Assembly: GCF_000321225.1 (NCBI RefSeq)
Contig: NW_004450276.1
Coordinates: 5,471,387-5,535,386 of the forward strand
Length of the DNA: 64,000 nt
DNA from: Odobenus rosmarus divergens
Lineage: Eukaryota; Chordata; Mammalia; Carnivora; Odobenidae
Reading direction: 5' to 3'
Part shown: in pieces, positions 11,341-28,180 of the stretch
How the letters are laid out: each line of letters begins with the position of its first letter
Numbering within the stretch: the stretch's first letter is position 1
Made by a program: the position numbers and the translations under genes
Notes under the pieces: model-generated
Told to the model about the DNA's origin: nothing
Database searches by the model: none
The model's input: the letters and a program-made list of their open reading frames with translations, nothing else

Positions 11341-14300
11341 GCCTTGTTTTTGAAACTGTCAATTCCCTCAACCCCTATTGTGAGGGCTTCATGCAAAACA
11401 TCTCAGGCCTTTTAAAGTAGGAGCTTGTGAGGCCGCCACAGTTTGAAAAGGAGCGAGAGAAGAGCGGGGGCCTAGGGCATGGGCAAAGAATGATAGCTGG
11501 GCCCCCTCCTTTTTTTTTTTTTTTTTTTTTTTGCAAAAGAGGGCCTGCCAAACAGGTAAAATGCAGCCCTCCCCCAACCTCCTAGATCTTCCCCACGTCC
11601 CTACCCCCCAGGCTAGTTTGCAAAAATACCCTTTGGCCTAGGGAGCAAACCAAAACCAAAGCTAGCATTAAAAATAGTTCTTTCTTCCAGGGCAGGGCAA
11701 AGTCCTGGGGAAGACCTGGGTGATGGGGGACTCCCTAAGGTGGATGTCCTGTTCCTCCTTGTCAATTTCCTGAGGTTAGTTGATGGGGAGCCTTTAATTT
11801 TTTCCCCCTAGTTTGGCTCTAGGAAACTCCCTTTTCACATCCTTTATCAGCAGGAAGTTATTTTCAAGGTGAAGCAAAACTCACCACATTTTCTATCTTT
11901 TGTAGATACTAATGCTTAATTTTTTTAAATGTGAGGGTTTTGTTTTTGCTTTTTACCATGGAGGATTTTTGTTTTTATTTTCTCTGAAAGGAAAAAAAAA
12001 TGCTTTTGAGGAATTAGTCTATATCTTTTCCTGCATTCAAACAAAACTATCATTCTTCTATTAAGCAGAAACTTCCAACTCTTGTGACCGGAACTTTGAA
12101 AAATTTCTAGACCACTGAAAGTCACCCAGACACAGATAAGATAAAAATCCACACACCAGCCCATCTAGTTTGTGTTATTGCTGTTTAGTGGTGGCTCCTT
12201 GTTGTTGATTTTAAAATAAACAACCATTATTGAGATTACTGCACTGTAATCAAGTAAGCCAGTAGAAAAGAACACCCACTTTTAAAAAGTAAATAGTTGA
12301 AAAAGAGCAAGCTGCATTTTCTAAGAAGGCAGATAACCTGACTATGGAAGACAGAGAACACACATCTTTTAAAAAATAATTAAATCTTCATTTCAGAGTC
12401 TTATCAGTAAACTATTTTTACAGGAGACCAAAAATAAGCTTATTTCCCCAAAAAGTCAGAGGAGGAGCCCTTTCCTGTATTTTCCTTCTGTTTGTGAGTG
12501 TTGAGCTTTAGACATAGGACTAAGTGACTCTGGAACCATGTAGTGCCTTTTAAAAAAAAATGCTATCACCTGAAAACATTTAAATGTACAAATGCAATCT
12601 ATCAATGGAGGTAACTTTTTCTCTCAATAAGGCTTAACTTTCTGAACAAATGGGACATTTATAGCATCTTAGAAAATCTAGATGTGGTCATTAACCATAA
12701 AACAACAAAATGAAATAAACTGTACTGAGAATAATTCCCTCAGCAGAATGGGAAAACAGCTAAGGGACTACCAGAAATTGAAAGAATACCTTGTATTTGT
12801 AAGTTACTGAATACTATTTGGTATACTCTCCTAACAGAAGCCCCAACTCAGGTTTTGCTGTGGTTGGCTGGCTTGTTGTAGTACTGTGGGGTGAAATTTG
12901 TGTTGACTATTTAATTTCTTTCCTTTTGATGGTATCACTCTGGAATGCCTCGGCCTCCATGCTGCTCATTCTCCAGCTCCTATAAACTGAAACTATTGAT
13001 TCTCTGAGGGCTGGAGACCAAGTGTCAAAGCTGGAAGCCGATATTTTATGTCAGAAATTCCATAGGGTATATTTGTTTTAAATTGTGCTTATTCCATCTA
13101 GCAGTCCTCCCACACCCAAGATCTGTAGGCTTCAAATATATTCTCAGTTTATAATATAGGAACAATGATTCCATAGCCAGCAAGAAAAGTACTAGCCTAA
13201 ACGTAGTAGTCATCATACTTTGAACTCTCCTGACTTAGCAGTAATTAAAGAATAGAAATTACAGACTGCCAGTGTGTGCATGTCACACTTTTTACAGATT
13301 GATTTTGCAGGACAAATCACTGCACCCAAATTCTGTATGGCCTTCCAAAGAGGAAAGAACTCAGACTGAGAAGCCAATTGTTCAGCTTTCTGGGGGCTTT
13401 AACTGTAACTTGTACTGGTCTTCGGAATTATACACAAACATGAATTCAAGGATAGCATCCCCCAGTATTTGCTTTGACCATATCTATCATCCCAATAAAA
13501 AAGGATCCAGTGAAACTACATCTGGCAACATTCAAGAAGGAAAGGAAGGGAGGCAGTTCAAAGCCTCTGTTTACTCCATCCAAATGTATTTGGATGCAGG
13601 TATTCTCAGCCTCTGTCCTTTACAGTAAGAGTAAAACCACAGAGCATATACAGCAATTAGAGCTGAGACCATCCAGATCTATCTGAAACATTTATAGACA
13701 AAAGAAAAATTTCAAAGGGAGTAGGAATTAGAAGGATAAGGGCAGGAAAAAAAAAAAAAGACTGAATTTCCTTGAGAGATAGTGACTAAATTCACACAGT
13801 AAACATCTCATTGATGTTTTGTTTTGTTTTATGATTTATGATCTATAGATGCAACTTCTTAGGTTTAAGGTGGCAAAGATCTGAGATACAATTTAATTGG
13901 ACAAACTTAGGGAGGTGGACCAAATATTATTAGATTTAACTTTCATTAAAATAGCAATTGATCTCTGCTTCACTTTCTTAAACCTGAAACTTTTGCACTT
14001 GATTTGTAACAAGTTTGTAAAGTTTTGTTGTTATTTAGAAAGAAATCATTGTTTTGCACAGAACCTGACTGCCCTCATCACATGGTATTACAACAAAACA
14101 CTACACCCAATAAATGCATTTCTTTCAGACAAAAACATTACAAATGAAAATGTCAACAAAACCATTCATTCCTGTTAACCGTTCTTCAATCTGGAATAAG
14201 TAGAAATGTATGGAACCAGGAATTTTAAACAGTGTTTTTAATTGAAAATAAAGCTAAAGCATGCTTTTCAACAGTGCAAATTTCCATAATTTTGATTTAC

Positions 14301-14444
14301 TGCTTCCATCATCACAACATAGTACACCAGCATGGCCCTTACCAAGGGCTAGACCCTAGCCATTTGCATGTTGAACTACTTTGATTTTAAGTGCAAATAT
14401 AGATAGTCACCTCTGATTGTCACTTGCAGTAGAAACTCTCCTGC
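11341..14444. other. Intergenic DNA downstream of SKIDA1
   Basis: This AT-rich stretch contains a poly-T tract at about 11511-11532 and no recognisable transposon or coding sequence. An open frame of 118 codons at 13272-13628 (plus) resembles no family known to me. The left part of the SKIDA1 3' UTR may extend into it. Confidence 0.45.
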
Positions 14445-15568
14445 TTTATTCACAGGATGGTCTAAAAACAGAAGTTTAGAGAGATGCAGAAAAAGTAAAA
14501 GGTAGTAAGATCCTAGTGCCTGAGTTCTGGTACCAAAGAGCCCTGAAAGAACTAATTTTTCATTTGGGATATTCCTACAACTCTGACCCATTTTACATTT
14601 CTTGGTTGTATTTACTGCTTTGTCACTATGAAGAGTCAGACCATAAAATATCCTGCTATTAAGAGAACTACTTTGTTTTGCAAGTTTGAGGAGTCAAACT
14701 TGAGTCAGACCACAAGGTAAGCAGGACAATAGTAAGAGTCACCTTATTTAAAACCTTTGGGTGAGAACACAGAAAGGACTTTTCCAATTGCAAGGAGTAG
14801 CTGTAAAAGTAAAATCACACCCTTTGCCAAAAAAAAAAAAAAAAAGCAATCTCATATTTATTTTACTCAGTATATATGAGGCAGCTTTTACCAGCATTCA
14901 AGCAGGACTCCCCAATCTTTCAACTCAAAAAAAAAGAAAGGAAGGAAGGACGGAAGGAAGGGAAGAAGGAAGGAAAATTAAGTGCAACTACTCTTGGAGA
15001 AGGAATGAGGGAAGGAAGAAGAAAAGATATCCCACAAACAAGAGCTCCAGAAAAGAACATTTTGGGCTCACAGAAACTTCTTTCTACCTCACTATGTAAC
15101 CATGTAACCTAACAAACTTTCACTGAATTAACAGTTACACTTTCAGGTCTGAAATCTAGTGCATAAACTTAATGGCTCATTGTAATATTTATTATTCAAC
15201 CTTTTGACATTTATTTGTAGCAGTTGAATTGAGGTACCGGGTGCATTATTAGCTTTGAAACAGTAAAGTGTTCCAGCTCTACCTTAATAACTGAGTTTTA
15301 CTTGAGTCTTTAGCCTGAAGTAGTCTGTGGAATGTAAACCAACCCTTCTCCCACCCCGCCCCCAACCCTACTCCAAAAAAAAAAAAAAAACAAAAAAAAA
15401 AAAAAAACCCGCAATGGAAAAAAAGTAATCCGATTTCTGTCTTCAAAATGCGATAAACCAGGGATCCAAAAGGGGTGTAACACATTAATGGACTTGTACA
15501 AACCATCCTGTGCAGTTTACAACAAAAGGAAGGTAACAGGGTTCAAGAAAATATCTTCCAAAACACTT
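14445..15568 (-). other. SKIDA1: SKIDA1 3' UTR (approximate end)
   Basis: Sequence just downstream of the SKIDA1 stop codon on the minus strand. Candidate AATAAA polyadenylation signals (read as TTTATT on the plus strand) lie at 15210-15215, 15188-15193, 14857-14862 and 14445-14450. Which is used cannot be told from sequence alone, so the left end is arbitrary. The stretch contains A-rich runs at 15375-15407 and a GAAG-type repeat at 14927-14977. Confidence 0.45.
14927..14977 (+). repeat. A/GAAG purine-rich simple repeat
   Basis: A poly-A run leads into imperfect GGAA tetranucleotides. It would be read as a pyrimidine tract in the SKIDA1 3' UTR if the transcript reaches this far. Confidence 0.8.
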
Positions 15569-18521
<2,953 letters not shown>

Positions 18522-21173
18522 CTAGGCGAAATTATTGGAAAAAAAAAAAAACAAAAACATGAAATTACACTGACTTGATTCTTGCTTTTTTTTTTGGTTT
18601 TCGTATTTTTTTAAAAAGAGGGAAAAAACCATCCGGTTTCTGATCTGCCAGTGTGTTGGTCTAAGTCCCCGATGCAGATCAGTACCTGGGCCCCTCTATT
18701 CCTTCCTTCTCCATTGGAGCACTATGATAATGGAATGTGAAGGGAGAAAGAGAAAAGAAATGCAGCTGCTATTCCCGCCGCTGCTTTAGCTACAAATAAA
18801 ATGACAGAGTGAAGTGAGCTCGTCCGGAGACACCTTCATCAATTAATTCCCCTAAAGCCAGCGCTGATTGGACACTCCTGACAGGTGATGCAATAAAAAT
18901 TGATATTCCACCCCTTCCCCCCAAAATCTCCCACTAATTAGCATACCCTTATACTGCCACCTCCCCTCCCAAAGTAAATAATACAGTCGGTATATAAATC
19001 TTTCCATTAAACTATCGGAGCTCAGAAACAGCCTGACTCACAGACTTCATCTGAACCAGTGTGTGTACGCTTAAAAAAAAAAAAAAAAAAAATCCCTGTA
19101 TATTCGCCTTTAAAGGAATATTGCCTATTTTTTTCTTTATTTGCATTTTACCGCTGCAGCTATTATCATTTCAAAGAAAAGCATTTTAAAAACATTATCA
19201 AGCCTAAATAGACATACCCCACCCCCTTTTCCTTTGGAAAATGGAGCTTAAGCGAAAATGTGCAGAATAGCCTGGTATTTCCCTTATGGGAGTGGAGAAG
19301 GAGACCGGCTGGGAGCTCCAAAGTTAAACCCGCGCAGTGAACCACCCCAGTACAGACTTACGTTTTGAATTTCTCTCGATTTTCCTTTTTTTTTTTTTTT
19401 TCCTGAAATGCCTTTTACAACCAGAAACAAAGTTATTTGACCAAGGAAGCAGTTCAAGGCTCCAGCTCCGAAACACTGTAACAATTCAACTGGATTTTGG
19501 TTCTCTGCTGGGGGGTGGGGTGGGGAGGAGGTAGTTTCACGTCAGACCCATAACAAAGCATAGATAAGCCAGAAATGTGTACACTTTTCACAATTAACCA
19601 GGCTGGATTGGAGGCGGGATCGTCCTAGAGTCCTCAGCACGGTCTGCCTGGGTCCTGTTGAGGACAGGTCAGAATTCCAGGGAGCAGATTGTTTCTGCTG
19701 CAAAGAAAAGAAAATGTAAAACGCCCAAGGTGCTTCCAGAGGTTTTACGTAATAACGATGAAAAGAAAGTGCTGATGTACGACGCAGACTATTTCAGTGG
19801 TCTATGATGCTTTCGGTTGGTAGTTCAAATGAATCTTCCACAACTCCCATTTTCTCCATGAAAGCCAAGCATCTGCTTTAAAAAAAAAATCACTTTGGAT
19901 GAATATCAATGTTGTTTAACCTCTTCTTAGTCGAGTTAAAGCATATTTCGGTATCATTTCCAAGGATATCCAAAATATTGCCAAATGAGAGCAAGGGTCT
20001 TCCCAGCTGCATTACCAGGATCCCAAGGTGGTTTGTTGGCTCCTTTGCAAAATTCCGCAAAATCTTCTTAACTGTTTGGTGTTTGCAACTACAGTATAAA
20101 TGCAACCCAGGCATTTATATGTTTCCTTGTTCCTCCAAAAATAGACACATCCGTGTGGTTAAAAGAATAAACGGATATTTCTGAGCCTGCAAGAAAAGAA
20201 TTGTACAATAATTTCTTCCTTCCCATTCAAAAGTTCCAGTTTCCCCTGCTCTGGTGTGGCTAGCACAAGCAGGTATGGCTCAAAAGAAAGGGAAAAAAAA
20301 AGATAAAAAAAGAGGAATCAGACATAAAAAAGGTATTTTGCATTGAAATCTCAGCCATAGTTCCCCACCCCCACCCTCATCTCCCCAGTAATTTCCCAGG
20401 AATTTTGAAGAGAATTGGGAATTTCAAGAAGTACATCCGGAAATTAAGGAAGTCTATTTAAGAGAGTCTGTAACTCAGAGGTTGGGATTTGAAAAGTCAG
20501 CCCTGGACTACTGTTGCACTCAGCACAGATGTAATCGCCGCTCTTCAACTTAATCAATGTGTGTACAAACCACGATGTCTAGTTCTTGCCTTTGAAATCT
20601 AAGGCTAGCATTTCCATCCAAGAAATCAGAGCTACAGCAAATTACATTTTTGTCCCTTGAATGAGAGAAGGATCATTGAATGGATCTCGTGATATTTCAG
20701 GCTTTAAACGTAACCGAGAGGCAGCAATGAACAATGCCTCGTCACAGCTAATACCATCCACCGAGTTGGCTTTCTTTTGCATCTGGATCTCTCACACCGT
20801 GTTTTTCTCTTTCACTTTCACAGGAGGCAAAATGCAAAAGGTTTAAGCAGAAAGTAAAGTTTCCAGAAAAAGCAGATGCTGGTGTTTGTTTGTTAAAGTA
20901 GAATGACCAGAGTCTTTCCACTTCCAGTGACAATAATGTCATTTTTAAAATTCCTCCTGATGCACTTATATACTGGCAGCTCTCTTCCTCCCACCCCACC
21001 ACCGTCCAATTCCCCTCCTCCAGCTTTGAGATTTTGACCAAAGAGTCCAACAGCCAAGAAATAGTAAACTCAGAAAAAGCCTTTGAGAAGGCATTACAAA
21101 AGGTTGGCTAGGATGTCCTTTTTTTTTTTTTTTTTTGGCCAGGTAGTTCTAGTTGTTCTCCATTCCTATTTAG

Positions 21174-21176
<3 letters not shown>

Positions 21177-21221
<45 letters not shown>

Positions 21222-21241
21222 GCGCACGCGCACGCACACAC
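21177..21241 (+). repeat. (CA)n(CG)n microsatellite, about 65 bp of uninterrupted Py-Pu alternation
   Basis: A CA run of about 15 units passes directly into a CG run and then mixed CG/CA units without breaking the pyrimidine-purine alternation. This is a textbook Z-DNA-prone composition, though structure was not tested. Confidence 0.9.
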
Positions 21242-21582
21242 TCCTACTCCTGCACATGGCAACGTGATTTAGTAATGTTTTCAAAATTACCTTTTTTTGC
21301 TCTTCCTTCCTGTCTTTCCACCTTTAAAATACTGGCAACATAGGTGGTTCTTAAAACCGTAGAATATTACTTTTTTTTTTTAAACTAAAGGTCCAATCTA
21401 TTGGGTCAAATAGAGAAAAATAAAGACCAGAGGACTTGGGAAATGTGTCTATATATACAATTTATGCAAGTATCTTTATATGTACACTCAGACACTTTTA
21501 CACTTATACATTTTTAATACTTTTATTATATATCTTTCTTCTTGTCTAATACATTCTTTTGTTCCTTTAACTTCCCCATTAT

Positions 21583-21662
21583 TGTGTGTGTGTGTGTGTA
21601 TGTGTTAAGGCGTGAGTGTGCGCATTCGCACGCATACACACACACACACACACACATACACA
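21583..21662. repeat. TG tract and CA tract facing each other as a long imperfect hairpin
   Basis: A TG run (21583-21605) and a CA run (21633-21662) are reverse complements, each with one matching AT/TA interruption. The 27-base centre contains a further GTGCG / CGCAC pair around CATT. The whole could fold into one hairpin of about 80 bases. Confidence 0.8.
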
Positions 21663-24600
21663 GAATGTGACAGACAGCTTTCTTGTGGCCATCAGCACAC
21701 GTTGCATATCCGGGGTCTTCTGCAGCCACATTGGGGGTCGATCCCGATAAAAAGATCTAGCAGAGGCCCCTGAGCGCTCACACATGAAAGGCAGGGGACT
21801 TTAAGATGGATTTGCATGCACACAGGGGATTTCGATCAATAGCTACCAACATTTATGGCTTAGATTATTAATGTGAAAGCTGGCCAAAAGAATGGGGATG
21901 AAAAATTAAAGGTGTCTGTTATCAATTATGCTTAAAGTTATGCAATAATTTACTTACTTTGCCTGGATGTGCAGATCCAGATGTATAAAGTACTATTCTT
22001 CAAAAGCCAGGGGGTTTCTTTGATAAATTTGTTGACCATGTCAGCCGCCTCAACAATCAAAGATGAACCCAATTCAGATGATGGACTGTATTCAAATTCT
22101 TTTTTAAGAAAAGATGTATCAATTTCTAGGTTTCTCAAATGCATATACATATGTGGGCAGATATGCCCAAATTAACAATTATGTATGTATCTGTCTCTGA
22201 GAGTATAGAGAATTACTTATTGAGAATTTAGGCATATATATGATAAGCACTGAGTTTGTTAATTACATGTAATTATTTACTCAGTGAGGAATGCACAATC
22301 TACTCACTATCATAAAAAGTATTTTAGCTTTGAAAACAAAGCTGCTTGCTAAAGGAAAATCCTCTGTGGCAAATACAAATAGAAGTATATTCTTAATGTC
22401 CACTTACTTCTGCATTTGTTGTAAAAAAAACCAGTACTTTCAGTTTTTAAAGTGATGGGCTATGAAGGTATGAACATATTTGTCTTTACTTATCCTGTAT
22501 GAATGTGCTAAATTTACCTTCAGATGTTCTATTTTGATTTATTTTCACTGTATTTTATGTTTAAATACCATTGCAATTCAGTCTGACCTCTTTCCTCTGG
22601 AGCAAAGTAATGCACTCGGCATTTACAGTCTTTTAAATGGTTAGCTGGGAAATGCAGTAGCAATTTGCAGGAGTAGTTTACTAATGGGGAAAGTTCTTTT
22701 GAAAACCTGAAGGAAAACCTAAGAGTACTTTTGCCTTTCTACACTACAACTGTCATATAATTAAACTATTGAAGAGCATTAAAATAATCCTTTTCCTTCC
22801 AAGCTTTCACCCATACACATATAATTTAAATGAGGATCATCTCCCTACATCACCATCACCACCACCTAACTCTTAACCATATACATTTGTTTTACTGATT
22901 GCTGGGCACATTTTGTTCAAAGAGAATTCAGAGAGAAAAGACTAAGGGACATCACAAAGGCCTCAACAATGTAAGTATACTGGTTAGAAGAATAAAAGAA
23001 GCCCCTTGTACTGTTAGCCAAAAGTAATTATAACACTTACATATATCACAATCTAAAATAATATAAAGCCTCACATGGCTGAATTAATTTAGGATATAGG
23101 ACAATAAAATTGTGATAATCAACAGTTCCTCACCTAAATTTACCTAATTTCACATGTTCTCTACTTTTTTGGGAGGGGAAATGAGAATGGAGGAGGAAAT
23201 GCTAAATTAAGGAACAGCTTAAATTATAACTTAGTATATTTTGCTTAATTTTTTTCTTTTTGTTTCATCCAAACAAATCAAGGCAAGTCTCCAAAAGGGC
23301 CCATCCTTCTGTTCTTAGGCATTTTAAAATCCTGTTTTTAACAGAAGTTTGGGACACAGAATATATGCCATGTTGTCTATTGACCCATAATCAAAATGCA
23401 GTGACCTTCTACCCTTTTTTTGCCCCCTGACCCATCTTGAATTCAATGCAGGCTTTATAAATTTGCAAATCCTTGGAGGTAAAGGGGTTTTTGTGAGGCT
23501 TTGTTCTGAAAAAGCCCTAAGAGTGTACTTTCTAAATTAGACAAAGGTAAAGCAACAAAACCTAGTGGACAAGATTTTATACAGGTGAGCAATAGATAAC
23601 TCTTTAGATAACATATATTGCAAGCTAAAAAGCAGTTATAAACACAGGAGACAAGAAGGTTATACATTGCATTAAATTAGAGTGTGGTACAAATCTCTTT
23701 CATGATGTAAGAAATGGTTAGGCCACAATCTTCCTGCCCTCCTCATCTCAAGGGCTGTGGGGGACCCTAGTGACCAAGGAAGGAATGGGGGTAGGGGGAA
23801 GGGTATAGAGAGAGAGGGGAGGGAGGGAGGAAGGGAAAGAAAGAGAGGAGAGAAAACTGATCTGAATTTACAGGCAAATTCCCTTATCTTTCCTGCTATC
23901 AGCCAGTTTAAAGGACACCATAATTATGATGGTGATAAAACAATGCCTGCTTATGTGTGCTGAATAAATAAAGAATGTTTACAGCTAAAGAATCTTTTAA
24001 TTCCAATTAAACGCTATCAACGAAAAGCCACTTTTCTTACTGCAACAGCCTTTCCCCCCAATTATCTTGTTTTGTTGCAATATTTTCCTATGAGACACCA
24101 GGGCTTCTCACAATTGATCCTGAATGCAGAAAAAAATCTGAGAGAGTGTTGATATATTAAATAATACACAAATATCAAGACCCACAATTTATTTGTGTGG
24201 CCCAAATTTTTGATTATTTTGCACAAGGGTCAAATGTGTAGAAACTGAAGTGATGACACGGAGTGTTGAGGCCTACCTATAGGCTGCTGAAGCCATACAG
24301 AAAGTCTGAGCACCCATGAGGGGAGAAGGGAAACATAAGACATGTGGGGCCTGATGGTCTCTGGAAAGGGAATCCTCTGGTTCTGTTCCCCTGGCTTGAG
24401 CCCAAATCCTTCTAGGAGCACTGGAGCCAATCACTGTCTTCCACGGCTGCAGCTACTGGGCGCACACAAAAAAGCGGGAGATCAAAAAATCCCAAGTTCG
24501 CATTTATAGATACACAAGGATCATTTCATATTCATGACTTCAACAAATCACTTCATAATCAGATTTAAACAAGGTTTGGGCAGCAATGCCCAGCGGCCTG

Positions 24601-26300
24601 GGCACTAAACACTGACAAATATCACCAACAACCCACCCGGGGAAAGTTGTTTTTGTTTTTGTTTTTAAATTTGAAATCATAGAATGAAAATTAAGTCTTT
24701 CAACTTTGAAAATCTTACTTTTTGCTTTTGAGGCCAATTTTGACACTAACAAATTTCAAATAAACGTCTCTCTTTACGTCATTCCACAACATTATAATTC
24801 AAACTTTTATTTCCTTCCTTTTTCAGTTCCAGTGGTGTTTTGTGTTTTTGAAAAACACATGACATAACAAACATCGTGGAAAACGCACTGGTTCAGTTAA
24901 ATGCCCTTTACAGACCTGCCTTTTAACTCCATCTGTCTAAGTAGCACGTTGCTAAGTATAAACTTAAAAAAAAACAAAAACAACTTTACCCGAAGAAATA
25001 TCTAATATTTCTTGGCAAATCCTGTTTGGTGATGTGGTACAAAACTACAGCGGTAAAAAATTTCAGGGTATCCATAAGTTTTCTGGGTAGTTGCAGGCCC
25101 CTTTCCTTTTGAAAGTTTAGAGCTCCAATACCCTCAATTCTACTGGCAGAATTAGGATGGACCTAGAGGGTCCTAAACGTGACCGATTCACTAAGGCGGG
25201 GGGCTACAGCTTGCAGCAACGTGCTCGGCAACTTAATCCTACGCTAAAAGAGGGCAGAGAGCGAAAAAGAATGGAATACAAACTCTCCCGACATCCGTAG
25301 TTGCTTTCAAGGTGGATTGTGTATTTTAAGGCTGATGGGAACGTCTGGTTTTTGGAGCAAAAAGAAGAGAAGGTAAGTGTTTGTCCTTGGATCCACCAGT
25401 TCGTAGAGAAACAATGAAAGAACAAAGGGAACCCCTTCTCCATCTGAACATATTCTGTATCTTCCTCGGTTCCGAGCCAAAAAGCTTGCGAGGGCATTCG
25501 CCTTACTCTACCTTAGGTAGTTGTTGCTAGGCTTGTTGAACTAAGAATGAGAAAAAAAGTTGAGCGGCAGTGTAAATATAGACTAAATAATAATAATAAA
25601 GGCTTGCTGTGGCGAATCTCCACAGCGCCAGTCGCCGGCAACTTACAGCAGAAGTTGCTAAATGCACGTAAGGCAAAGCCCAGGAAATAACCTTTACATT
25701 ACAGATTTGGAACTCGGTTATTTAAATAGCCTTTCTTGCTGTTTGAAAGGATTTCTTGCGTACAAGATCTTTAGGTACCGTCTATGGCAAGGCGGTGGTG
25801 TACTGTTTTGCTCGAAAAATGTTCTCTATTGCTATGTGGAAAAGAATTTGTAAAAAGGAAAGGGGATTCAAGTATTGACGCTACTGTTTGCTAATAGAAG
25901 TGGCAGCGGTGGCTGGGAAAGGAGAGAGATTCGTATTTAAATGTATTTGCTTTGGGGTACGGTGGTTATCGGCAAGTCTGCCTTTGTGGGGGTCTCTGTG
26001 GCTGAATAAGTGACCGAGTGCGACGGCATTATATAAATGGATTGGTGGTGGGGGGGAGCCCCCAAAGCGGTCGAGCACGTGAAACATACATTGTTTTACT
26101 GCCCCCCAAGCGGCGACCAAGCCTCCCTCCACCCCACCCCAAATCCGTATATTACCTGCCCAGTTACAGTGACACATGTTTATGTTTATAGTCCTGGTTT
26201 GTAGTAGTGTCAAGAGCCGCTGCAAGAGGAGGGGGAGGAGAGAGGAGAGGGAGGAGTAAATGCAACCACCCCCACTTGTTGTTAAAGCAATTTTACTGCG

Positions 26301-27330
26301 TTATTGCAAGCCCGGGAGTGGGGGCTGGGAAGTGAGTTGAGAGGAAGGGTAGAGTTGGGTAGTGTGCTGGTGGTGGAAGGGGGGTGGGGTTAGGAGATCC
26401 GGGATGGAGCTACTTTCTCCAGCGGCCCGGGAAAAGCAGCTCGGTCAATAGGGGAGCCTGCTGGCGCGGTCGAAAACAAAAAGGTTCCTCCTGCTCGCTG
26501 CGCTCACGCGGGGGGCTCTGCTCGCGGGGCTCCAGGGCCCTGACCTCTGACCCCGGCTCCTCTCCGCGCTCTCCCGGTGCCGCGCGGCCACTTTTTACCC
26601 AGGATCCCTCGCGCGGGCCGCGCTCGTGCCGAGCTCGAGTCCTTCTTAATCCTCCATTCCCCGATTTCCATCCCCTCCCCCCCCCCGCCGCCCGCCGCCC
26701 GCCCCCGGGGAGGATTCTCCGGCTGGGAACCCCCGCCCCACCCCCACCCCGAGGGCCTCGGCCGCAGAGGCCGCGTGGGGCGGGGAGTGCAGGGCCGGTC
26801 TCCCCTGCCGGGCCGGGCCTGCGGGGGAGGGGAGGGAAGGGGAAGATGGGGAGGGAACGCGAGGGGCGGGGGGCCCGGCGGCCCGGCCCCGCTGCCCTGC
26901 TGAGGCCTGGACCTGTTGACTGCTATTGGTCCGCCTGTCCCGCGCCCTCTCCCTGCCCGCCGCAGCCCCGGTTCTTCCGCGGAAACGTGGGGAGGAAATA
27001 AGGCTGGCTGTTCTCTCCGCCTCCCTCTAACTTTATTTTTTTTCTTGGGGGATGAGAAAGCAAAGTAATCTCATCCGCTGCCCCATCCTTTCTCATAAAG
27101 TACCGTCATGCGCGGGCCCACCGCCCTCCCGGCCCCCGCTATTTAAAACCTCCTCTCTCTCCCTGGCCAGCTACTCTGCTCAGAGCCTGAGGGCCCTGGA
27201 CGCCCCCGCTGGGCCTCCCCCCCACACCCCGCCTGGCCCGGCTTCGTCCCCAGTGAATTGTGTTGCTTTTCTTCCCCAGAAGCTCCCTCGTCCACGTTCC
27301 ACTTTTTTTCCGTCCCAGGAGGCGTAAGAT
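26301..27330 (-). promoter_or_regulatory. SKIDA1: CpG island, probable SKIDA1 promoter
   Basis: GC-rich, CpG-dense DNA about 8-9 kb upstream of the SKIDA1 coding exon and about 8 kb from the MLLT10 island, spacing that agrees with my recollection of the human locus. An ATTGG at 26925-26929 is a CCAAT box on the minus strand. A TATTTAAA-like element at about 27139-27147 reads in the plus direction. The transcription start itself cannot be placed from sequence. Confidence 0.6.
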
Positions 27331-27659
27331 AAAACCTCTGATTTGCGGCGGGCTGCCGGACACATTCTCTGCCCTCTCGTCAAAACGCATTTGATGGAGA
27401 GTTTAAAATAACAGTATTTAAAGGGGGAAATAAAAAGAGAGGGGGAAGAGTTCATCAGTTTGGACGACATAAATGCGTTAAAATTTAACAAAATACGAAA
27501 TGTATTCAGAGTTAAAGGGTTTTATTGGATTTGCTGTATTTCCTTTTAGATTTTGGATTTCCTGAGGAATATTTTCCAGAGGGAAATAGCAAATTAAAGT
27601 TAAGGTGGAAGTGAGACATTTCAACCACTAATGGAAATAAAGGAGAAAAATTTAAAGTA

Positions 27660-28180
27660 TATTAACGAAATAGCGGGAAGGCGGCCGCAGCGAAAGCTGG
27701 AGTCGCCGAAGGAAGCGCCGCGGTGTCGTAGTCTGGAGGAAGAGGAGGTGGTGGTGGTGGAGGAGGAGGAGGAGGAGGAGGAGGGCCAGCCCGGGAAGGG
27801 GAAGGAGGCGCGCGGAGGCGGCGGGGCGGCTGGGTGGGCGCCGGGCTCGACCCCGGGCTGCGGCGCTTGGGAGGAAGGCTGCGGCGGGCCGTGCGAGCGC
27901 GAAAACGCGGGCGGGGAGGGCCGCGGTGGGCGGGGGCCGGGCGCGCCGCCGGCGCCGCCTTGAAGCGGGAGCCGGGCTCCTCTCGCCCGGCCGCCCCCAT
28001 TGTTCGGCCCTCTCGCTGTAGTTCGGTGTCCTCCCAGCGCGTCCTTCGCGAGGGAGGGGTCCTGTGGCCCAATTCGACCCTTACCCCCCGCCTCCCCGAA
28101 CTCCAACGCTGGGGCCGGGTCGGGTCCGCGCCTCAAGTTTTATTATCAGACTCGGCCAGCGAGGGGTTTCCAACTCAAGA
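27660..28180. promoter_or_regulatory. Second CpG island upstream of SKIDA1
   Basis: A compact CpG-dense block is separated from the previous island by about 300 bases of AT-rich DNA. It includes a GGA/GGT purine-rich run at 27740-27785. Overlapping open frames on both strands are low-complexity and unrecognised. It may be an alternative or divergent promoter. Confidence 0.5.

Noticed and set aside
18991..19000. TATATAAATC as a plus-strand TATA box
   Set aside because: No other promoter evidence or transcript is visible, and AT-rich DNA yields such motifs by chance.
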